A stretch of DNA of 5,519 nt, taken from NCBI GenBank assembly GCA_007116275.1, contig SKIU01000096.1:1-5519 (forward strand), in the 5' to 3' direction. Under the pieces are notes generated by a model. That model had not been told where the DNA came from. It saw only the letters and a list, made by a program, of their open reading frames with translations, and made no database searches. Made by a program: the position numbers and the translations under genes. Positions 1-5,519 of the stretch are shown here, one piece after another. How positions within the stretch are numbered: the stretch's first letter is position 1; every line of letters starts with the position of its first letter. The stretch comes from a candidate division SR1 bacterium. Lineage in GTDB: Bacteria; Patescibacteriota; Gracilibacteria; Absconditabacterales; Absconditicoccaceae.

Positions 1-269
1 CGTTCTTGATGGCTGTAGAGTGGTTGGTCGCTGGCAGGATGATAACAAGTGAGAAGCGGATTCCCTGAAAGTGTGCTCTTTCATTTATAGATATGCATCT
101 CATTTCTTCGTTGGAGTCTGAGTTGATGGTTGTATTCGGGACAATATTTGGATGGCGATATAGTATATTTTTCTCAGTTAATGACTGGAGAAATCTTATC
201 GAGTAATGCTAAGGTTTCTGGATCTATCGTGTATACTTTCTTGCTAGCACGGCATATTTGCTCTTCCAT
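1..269 (-). CDS. Gene A: C-type member of the Cys/Trp repeat family, N-terminal part (runs off the left edge)
   Basis: Read with TGA=Gly and CGA=Trp, 89 codons are visible from the ATG at 269-267, with in-frame TGA at 176-174 (G32) and 83-81 (G63) and CGA at 110-108 (W54). The protein matches the N-terminal domain of gene C: residues 27-35 SPVINGEKY align with SPIVDGQKY there, and L-x-W-R-N-E-x-x-x-Y-K (52-62) with L-S-Y-K-N-E-R-T-L-Y-K. C6, C43 and C75 remain from what is usually a zinc-ribbon-like fold, but the second Cys of the knuckles is missing (C-R-A-S, T-L-S-G). The ATG is chosen because the family domain begins a few residues later; the frame stays open 21 codons upstream to a TAG but has no other ATG, GTG or TTG. 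There is no Shine-Dalgarno. It is divergent from gene B. Function is unknown; family membership is inferred from the internal alignment. Confidence 0.85.
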
Positions 270-275
270 ACTGAT

Positions 276-281
276 ACTATA
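276..281 (-). promoter_or_regulatory. Possible -10 box for leaderless transcription of gene A
   Basis: On the minus strand TATAGT (5 of 6 to TATAAT) ends exactly six bases before the ATG of gene A. That spacing would start transcription at or next to the A of the ATG, consistent with the missing ribosome binding site. No good -35 lies 17-18 bases upstream. In AT-rich DNA such a match is common, so this is only a candidate. Confidence 0.25.
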
Positions 282-464
282 AAAAACAAAACTATTTCCT
301 CAGTCTTCTCCATCGTACTTTGATTTTAAATCCTAGCACTTTGGGAATCCCATGTAGAATCATCATAACTTTTCTTTTTCTGAAACTCCAACGAGACATG
401 ATAACAACATCTAGCGTAAGTAAATATAGCATCACTATATAAAAAACATCCTCCATTACAAATA

Positions 465-492
465 AATCCTGCTGGACAATAGGATTGTTTTT
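465..492 (+). terminator. Small hairpin followed by a T run, upstream of gene B
   Basis: AATCCT (465-470) and AGGATT (481-486) are perfect inverted repeats around a 10-base loop, followed by G and five T at 488-492. The shape is that of a weak intrinsic terminator or attenuator reading towards gene B. The stem is only six base pairs and AT-rich, and no plus-strand gene is seen upstream, so chance is quite possible. Confidence 0.2.
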
Positions 493-541
493 CTATCTCA
501 TATTATTACAGTGAAGGAGATATTTACTTCATCTATATTGT

Positions 542-2119
542 ATGACTAACCTTGCTCAACGACAGAAGAAGTTTCAACAAAGGATGATGGATATTTCTTT
601 TGATCAGTTTATTGATACCTATGCATCATGGTGCCCATTGATGTTATACAAGCGTGATGGTATGATTACACAGTATCCTGATACACCCAGGAGCCCTGTT
701 ATTGCAAGTCCTGATGAGTTTCATCCAAATAGAGAAGGCTTTGTTTCCTATGGTATAGAATATGACGAACAGATAGATTTTTTTGTACAACGAGAATCTC
801 TTCGAAAACAAGTGCCTATGGCAACATTATTTTCTTATGGTTCTAGAGAAAATAGTGATTATGCAAACTGTATTATTAATGCTAAAAATAGCTATTTATC
901 TATGGTGGTTGTTGAATCAGAAGATGTGTGTTATTCTATTTCTATCAAAGATGGTTGTATAAATGTTTTCAATAGTGTAATGGTACGAGACAATTGTCAA
1001 AATGTATACCAATCTATCGGTATTATAAAAAGTTACAATATCTTTTATAGTAAATACTGCCATAATTGTAGTGATATACGATTTTGTACAAACTGTATAG
1101 GATGTGCACATTGTCTGTTCTGTAATGATATGGAAAATGCTTCATATTGTATCCAAAATATAGAATATAGCCCAGAAGAATACCAACAAAAAAAACAAGC
1201 ATTATTGAAAAAAAATAAACATAAATTTTATCAAACATATACATCACTCTCTGCAAAATCTAAAAATATTGTTTCCGATAATGTATCCGGTCAGTTACTG
1301 ATCGAGTGTAGTGATGTGCAGAATGGGTATTATTCTTATAAAGTCCAAAATAGTCATAATACCTTCCTTGTTTGAGGTAAAGAATGAAACCAACATATAG
1401 CAAATATGTTTGTATGAGGTGCACCAAGCTCTGATCATATGTATGGATCTGTTTTGGGTGGAATGTACTCAGAGCATGTCTATGCAAGTACGATGTTTGA
1501 TAATTGTAATAATATGTGGTACTCTATAATGATGGCTGATTGTTCATATTGTTTTGGCTGTGTATGATTAAAAAATAAACAATTTTGTATACTCAATAAG
1601 CAGTATAAAAAAGACGAACGATTTACGATAGTTGATAAGATACTACATGATCTAGATGAACAGTGAGATATATGATCATTCTTCCCAGCAAAGATGAATC
1701 CATTCTACTTAAATGATACGATGGCAGCTGTTATTAAAAACTATGAAGCTAACTATTGTACAGATCATGGATATATGTGGCGTGAAGATAGTATAAAAGC
1801 TGATATCCCAGCCGGTGCTGAAGTTGTGAAAGTCAGTGAATTAAGTAATTATGAGTGACGAACTAATACGTCATCCTGACCCTCGAGCGAAGCAAAGGGG
1901 AAGGATCTTAGTGATAACAAAGATTCTTCGTCGCAAAGCTCCTCAGAATGACAAAAATGGCATATCGATCCATCCATCCTTAAAAAAATCATTGTCGATG
2001 ATCAAGGGAATTACTATCGTGTCGTCCAGATGGAATATGATTTCTTAGTCAAAAACAAACTCCCACTTCCACGTAAGCATCGAATGGATAGGATGAAAGA
2101 GAATTTTAGATTACAATAA
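542..2119 (+). CDS. Gene B: B-type member of the Cys/Trp repeat family, function unknown (525 aa, table 37)
   Basis: Open from ATG 542 to TAA 2117 when TGA is Gly; nine in-frame TGA lie at 1373, 1385, 1415, 1565, 1664, 1673, 1856, 1877 and 1949, and eight CGA read as Trp. A standard-code caller would end it at 1375. The N terminus (1-80) lacks the Cys domain of gene C and resembles gene D. Then come a F-F-x-Q-W box (80-84) and two repetitive modules rich in Cys, Asn, Tyr and Ser. They end in signatures around C203 (N-A-S-Y-C-I-Q-N) and G342-C349 (G-L-K-N-K-Q-F-C-I-L-N-K-Q-Y). Next follow N-P-F-Y-L-N-D, a D-I-P-x-G-A-E-V motif, a Ser-rich linker made by a palindromic repeat (about 444-471), and a C-terminal domain with I-D-P-S-I-L and P-L-P-R-K-H-W. 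No signal peptide is seen. A solenoid fold is inferred. It is the closest paralogue of D. Confidence 0.95.
1870..1952. repeat. Palindromic repeat element inserted in frame in gene B
   Basis: The outer arms GTCATCCTGA (1870-1879) and TCAGAATGAC (1943-1952) are inverted repeats matching at 9 of 10 bases. The inner arms AAGGATCTT (1901-1909) and AAGATTCTT (1920-1928) match at 8 of 9 around a 10-base loop. The reverse complement resembles a dispersed GTCATTCTGAG...GAAGAATC type repeat that I recall from intergenic DNA of many bacteria, including CPR; that is recollection, not a search. Here it is coding: it supplies a hydrophilic Ser/Asp/Lys linker between the repeat modules and the C-terminal domain. 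Both outer arms contribute a TGA (1877, 1949) that must be read as Gly. A related element sits at the same point of gene D. Confidence 0.8.
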
Positions 2120-2144
2120 TATTTATCACTATTGTACCTATTGC

Positions 2145-3887
2145 ATGCAAAGAGATGTCTATGAGTTTATTTCCCAAAAAACCAATGATCCTATTGTTGA
2201 TTGGAAACAGTGCGTAGACACAGGAGAAGAGTTTTGAATTTTTGCAAGTGATTTACAGTTTTATGATACCATATCTCCCATTGTAGATGGACAAAAGTAT
2301 CCTCTTCCCACACCACAATACTCTCCCAATCAGAGGCTACGCAGGAGATTGTCCTACAAAAATGAAAGAACACTCTACAAAAGAACTTGCGATCTAACAG
2401 GAAAATCAATACTTAGTATCTATGGACCACATGTTCCTGGGCCAGTATATAACACCCAAGATCGACGGTCAGATAAACGAAATCCCTTAGATTTTGGAGA
2501 AGAAATAGATAAAAATAAAACTTTTTTTGAACAATTTGCTGCTTTTCGTGCTAAAGTCCCCAAGATTGCTATACTCAATGATAACGGCACCAATAGTGAA
2601 AATATTGCTTACTGTCAAAACCTAGCATATAGTAAAGATTGTTATCTTACTACTGTTTCCTGGAAACTAGAAAATGTATTCTATTCTTCCAATATGTCAT
2701 GAGGGGAGTGGCTGATTGACTGTTTTTTTGTCATGGACTCCTATCACTGCTATGAATGTAGAGATAGTTATAATCTCTATGGCTGCTTTTGGCTTGCTGA
2801 TTCTTGAGACTGTAAAAACTGTCGAATGGGACAAGATCTGCTAGGGTGTCAGGATTGTATATGATGTATTGGTTTACGTAATAAGAAGTATTGTGTATTC
2901 AACGAACAATATACACCCGAAGCATTTACAGAGTATATGCAAGCATTCAAAAAAGAATTATTAGATGACAAAGACTGATTATTAAAAAAATTTCATGCCT
3001 TTGTGCAAATAAAACCACATAAAGCAATGAATATCATCAATGGTGATACTGCTTATGGATCCAATCTCGTCAATGCAAAAGATATTGTATCTTGCTTCAA
3101 TGTCAAAAACATCAGAGAATGTAAATATTGTATGTTTGGCGATGGGATGAGTTTCTCTATGGATCTGACAGTAGGAGGAGAGCAACAACGATGTTATGAA
3201 TCCATAACACCAGATTTTTGTTACAAAGCATTGTTTACTATCTTTTGTTGGTCATGTACTGACGTATGGTATTCAGATATGTGTCATGGCTGCAAAGATT
3301 GTTTCTGATGTATAGGCCTAAAAAATCAACAATACTGCATTTTCAATAAGCAATATAGCAAGAATAATTATTACGTAACTATTGCCAAAATAATTAAAAA
3401 TATGCAAAAAGATAATGAATGGTGAGAGTTCTTCCCGCGACAGGATTCTCCATTCTACTATAACGAGTCTGCAGCACAAGATTACTTTCCTAGAGACAAA
3501 AAGGAGGTAGAAGCCTCTTGATGAAAACGACTAGATACTTTTGCTGATATTAATATACCCGATAGAGTTGCATTTATTCCTGCATCAACATTGCCTATCG
3601 ATCCGCATCAATGTCTAGATACGATAGCTGATACTCCTATACAGTGCCAGGAAACAGGGAGATTATATCGTATTTTGCAAAAAGAGCTCGATTTTTATCG
3701 TAAACGAGATATACCGTTGCCGCGTATCCATCATGACCAGAGATGTTTGTATAGAGTACAGAGTATGCCCAATAAAGATTTGTTTCTCCGTGACTGTTCT
3801 AAGACTGGAGAAAAGATACTTTCTGTGTATCCATCAGATGTATGATTCCCAGTGTGGAGCAAACAAGCATATGATCTACAAATATAA
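2145..3887 (+). CDS. Gene C: full-length Cys/Trp repeat-family protein, function unknown (580 aa, table 37)
   Basis: Open from ATG 2145 to TAA 3885 with ten TGA read as Gly (2235, 2700, 2805, 2862, 2976, 3306, 3423, 3519, 3522, 3843). Seven CGA and one CGG read as Trp. Order: an N-terminal degenerate zinc-ribbon-like domain (about 22-90; C23-V-D-T-G and C82-D-L-T-G-K). Then a box at 107-117 reading W-W-S-D-K-W-N-P-L-D-F only under table 37, and F-F-E-Q-F. Two Cys/Asn/Tyr-rich modules end at G240-C250 and G388-C398. After E-F-F-P and S-P-F-Y-Y-N-E a second copy of the Cys domain follows (about 500-560; C501-Q-E-T-G and C551-S-K-T-G-E). The start is the first ATG of the frame, 25 bp after gene B, with no Shine-Dalgarno. 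Each metal-knuckle Cys pair has lost its second Cys, so zinc binding is doubtful. A cytoplasmic repeat scaffold is a guess. Confidence 0.95.
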
Positions 3888-3889
3888 AA

Positions 3890-3895
3890 TATAAT
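3890..3895 (+). promoter_or_regulatory. Possible -10 box upstream of gene D
   Basis: A perfect TATAAT lies just after the stop of gene C and ends 34 bases before the ATG of gene D. No recognisable -35 precedes it at 16-18 bases, and the stretch is AT-rich, so it may be chance. If real, D can be transcribed apart from B and C. Confidence 0.2.
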
Positions 3896-3929
3896 CGTTG
3901 TTACCTATTTATCATTTACTATTGATTTT

Positions 3930-5519
3930 ATGCCATCTCTCCAAGCCCGACAAGAGAAGATTCAGAACAAGAGAAAACAGTCTTCGTTTCGTGATTTTCT
4001 TCTCGAAGTAGCAAGTCGGTATACAATCAATCTCCATAGAAACCAGTGACAACTTGCTAGGTATCCTAATAATGACAGGACAGTACATATCATACCAGAG
4101 AAAGAATATGCTGCACTTGGTAATCAAGTGAATGATCTACATTATGATAATAATCGTCCATTTTTTGAGCAGTTTCGTGATCTGCGACTGAGACACAAAC
4201 ATCCTCATCAGTTGACGTTTAAACAAAACGAAAACGCCGATTTTGCTGATGTTGTCTTTGGTGTAAAAAATGCTTATCTAAGTTTTACGCTTGGCAATCA
4301 AGCAGAAAACATCGCGTATTCGACGGTAGTCTACACACACTGCAATGATATCTACAACTGTGTCAAAGTCACCAATAATAGTCAAAATATCTATTATTGT
4401 AAATCCGTCACACAATCGTTCAACGTCTTCTATTCCAGATATATAAACAATAGTAGTGATATCCGATTCTCGTCTAATCTTACGGGTTGTAAGGAGTGTC
4501 TTTTTTGTGATAACTTAGTTAATCAGCAGTATTGCATAGAAAACGTCACATACGAAAAAGATATCTATCTCCAAAAAAAGACAGAAATTCTTAATCAAAA
4601 AGATAAGTTTGATAGCTATTTTGCCAGAGTAAGTAACACAGCAACCAACTACGATGCAGATAACTGTCAGGGAGAATGAGTGAGCTTTTCGAGTAATATT
4701 GAGAATGGCTATTATGTCACTAGAGCTACTAATGGTCGTAATATGATGTTTGTTGATGGTATCAATCATGCCAACAATTATTATGATGTGTTCGAAGCAG
4801 GAGTCAACAGTGATGATTTTTATGCAGTGTCTAATGCAGGAACAGGATCCAATCATCTCTATTGTTCTAGGCAAGTAGAATCGAGTAGTCATCTTTTTTA
4901 TTGTTATTATATGGAACATTGCTCGTATTGTTTAGGTTGTATCTGACTCAAAAATGCATCATATTGCATCCTCAATAAACAATACAGCAAGGATGAACGA
5001 CACGATCTTGTTGATCAAATCTTTTCTACAATGGAGGAAAAATGAGTATTGTGATTAGTAGGTCCAGGATGGATAAACCCATTTTATTTTAACGATACCG
5101 CTGCTTATATGATTGATGACTCATTTACCAAAGAAGAGGTAACGAAACTCTGATATCTCCGACGTGATGAGCCAATCAAAGTTGATATCCCAGCAGATGC
5201 TGAGGTTATGAAAGTGAGTGAATTGGGGAAATTTGAATGACGAAAGAACACATTATCCTGAGTGGTAGCAAAGCCTGCCTGTTCGACAGACAGGGATCCA
5301 GGACAACAAATAAATAATTTGGATTCTTCGGTTGCTACACTCTCTCAGAATGACGAAAAAAAACGAGACATTGATCCTGCAATTTTGAGTAAAATTATTG
5401 TTGACGAACAAGGAAACTACTACCGTATTATACAGATGGAATATGACTTCTTGATGAAATATGCATTACCACTTCCACGCAAACATCGACTTGATAGGAT
5501 GAAAGAAAACTTTAGATTA
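3930..5519 (+). CDS. Gene D: B-type member of the Cys/Trp repeat family, function unknown (530 codons, runs off the right edge)
   Basis: Open from ATG 3930 to the window edge with eight TGA read as Gly (4047, 4677, 4944, 5043, 5052, 5151, 5238, 5259), and eight CGA and one CGG read as Trp. It aligns with gene B along its length, with no gap in the first 40 residues (W30 and G40 coincide). Parts in order: B-type N terminus, F-F-E-Q-F box, module one ending at C202 (N-Q-Q-Y-C-I-E-N), module two ending at G339-C346 (G-L-K-N-A-S-Y-C-I-L-N-K-Q-Y), N-P-F-Y-F-N-D, D-I-P-A-D-A-E-V, the repeat-derived linker, and the C-terminal I-D-P-A-I-L to P-L-P-R-K-H-W-L-D-R-M. The window stops at ...N-F-R-L; gene B ends one residue after the same motif, so D is probably almost complete. 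The ATG follows gene C by 42 bp with no Shine-Dalgarno. Function is unknown. Confidence 0.95.
5251..5355. repeat. Palindromic repeat element inserted in frame in gene D
   Basis: The outer arms CATTATCCTGAG (5251-5262) and CTCAGAATGACG (5344-5355) pair at 9 of 12 bases, and the neighbouring GGTAGCAA (5264-5271) and TTGCTAC (5332-5338) are also complementary. It shares TCCTGA, GATTCTTCG and TCAGAATGAC with the element in gene B, but the inner part is longer and different. It is read through in frame, giving a polar linker. The left arm carries the TGA at 5259 as Gly; the right arm is read in another frame than in gene B (CAG-AAT-GAC rather than TCA-GAA-TGA). Confidence 0.75.
5274..5294. repeat. 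Compact hairpin nested in the gene D element
   Basis: CCTGCCTGT (5274-5282) and ACAGACAGG (5286-5294) form a nine-position stem with one mismatch around a three-base loop. It has no counterpart in the gene B element, so it looks like a secondary insertion or a composite repeat. It is coding in gene D (part of P-A-C-S-T-D-R). Confidence 0.6.

Larger units (their letters stand above)
270..541. other. Divergent A/B intergenic region
   Basis: These 272 AT-rich bases separate the divergent starts of A and B and must hold both promoters. A second -10-like TATGAT (minus, 367-362) follows a weak TTGGAG at 391-386 with an 18-base spacer. An AAGGAGA ribosome-binding-like stretch at 514-520 lies 21 bases before the ATG of B, too far to be a normal Shine-Dalgarno. 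A minus-strand frame at 502-326 is open for 58 codons and reads with gene-like codons and five cysteines, including C-P-A-G-F-I-C-N-G-G-C, but it follows a TAA and has no ATG or GTG. It may be a decayed gene end or chance. Confidence 0.5.

Noticed and set aside
917..1487. Minus-strand open frames opposite gene B, and similar ones at 2191-2409, 2982-3188, 3912-4127 and 4515-4919
   Set aside because: They are antisense shadows of strongly supported genes and have no recognisable motifs.
1851..2048. Separate small gene on the plus strand
   Set aside because: It overlaps gene B in another frame across the palindromic repeat and shows no family similarity or start signal.
2049..2145. B and C as one protein joined by a programmed frameshift
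   Set aside because: Gene C's frame is open upstream into gene B, but its translation there has no family similarity, and B ends with the same residues as D reaches at the window edge. No slippery site was seen.
4680..4946. Independent gene starting at GTG 4680
   Set aside because: It is a continuation of gene D through the TGA at 4677; gene B reads through the equivalent region without a break.
542..5519. Genes B, C and D as frameshifted or nonsense-riddled pseudogenes
   Set aside because: Every break is a TGA in an unbroken frame, TAA and TAG are absent until the family C terminus, and paralogues have Gly codons at the broken columns.
542..5519. TGA as tryptophan (Mycoplasma-type code 4) or selenocysteine
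   Set aside because: TGA columns align with glycine in paralogues, TGG is used separately for Trp, and the number of TGA codons is far too high for selenocysteine.
542..5519. CaiB/BaiF CoA-transferase function
   Set aside because: The label is sometimes attached to this family, as I recall, but no CoA-transferase sequence features are visible; the proteins are Cys/Asn/Tyr repeat chains.
1..5519. CRISPR array, tRNA or rRNA gene, transposase
   Set aside because: No regularly spaced direct repeats, cloverleaf or transposase coding sequence was found; the only clear repeats are the two palindromic elements.

Overview
The window comes from a bacterium with a doubly altered genetic code, and nothing reads correctly until that is applied. 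Four long coding regions, all paralogues of one protein family, are broken by 29 in-frame TGA codons. Aligned paralogues carry ordinary GGN glycine codons at several of those columns, so TGA is glycine. In the same genes CGA and CGG fall where a paralogue has TGG (three columns) or where an aromatic residue is expected, so they are tryptophan; arginine is written CGT, CGC, AGA and AGG. UGA=Gly together with CGA/CGG=Trp is NCBI translation table 37, which points to Absconditabacterales (SR1; Patescibacteria/CPR). UGA=Gly alone (table 25) would also allow Gracilibacteria.

Layout. Bases 1-269, minus strand: the N-terminal part of gene A, running off the left edge. Bases 270-541: a divergent A/B intergenic region with a possible -10 box for A, a small hairpin, and a 58-codon open stretch without a start codon. 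Bases 542-2119, plus: gene B, 525 aa. Bases 2145-3887, plus: gene C, 580 aa. Bases 3930-5519, plus: gene D, 530 codons visible and probably within a few codons of its end. B, C and D are closely spaced (25 and 42 bp) and may be co-transcribed.

The family is one I associate with CPR genomes, where members are usually hypothetical proteins and sometimes carry a 'CaiB/BaiF' label that nothing here supports. Each full protein holds two Cys/Asn/Tyr-rich repetitive modules, each closing with a G-C-x-G-L-x-N-x-x-Y-C type signature, which suggests a repeat solenoid. C-type members (C, and A as far as seen) have an N-terminal degenerate zinc-ribbon-like domain, and C repeats it at the C terminus. B-type members (B, D) have a different N terminus and a shared C terminus. 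The types alternate A(C-type), B, C, D(B-type). No signal peptide or membrane segment is visible. The biochemical function is unknown.

The most unusual feature is a palindromic repeat of about 80-105 bp lying in frame inside both B and D, at the same point in the protein. In B both arms contribute TGA codons and in D the left arm does, so the insertions are readable only because TGA is sense. No tRNA, rRNA, CRISPR array, transposase or other recognisable enzyme gene was found.
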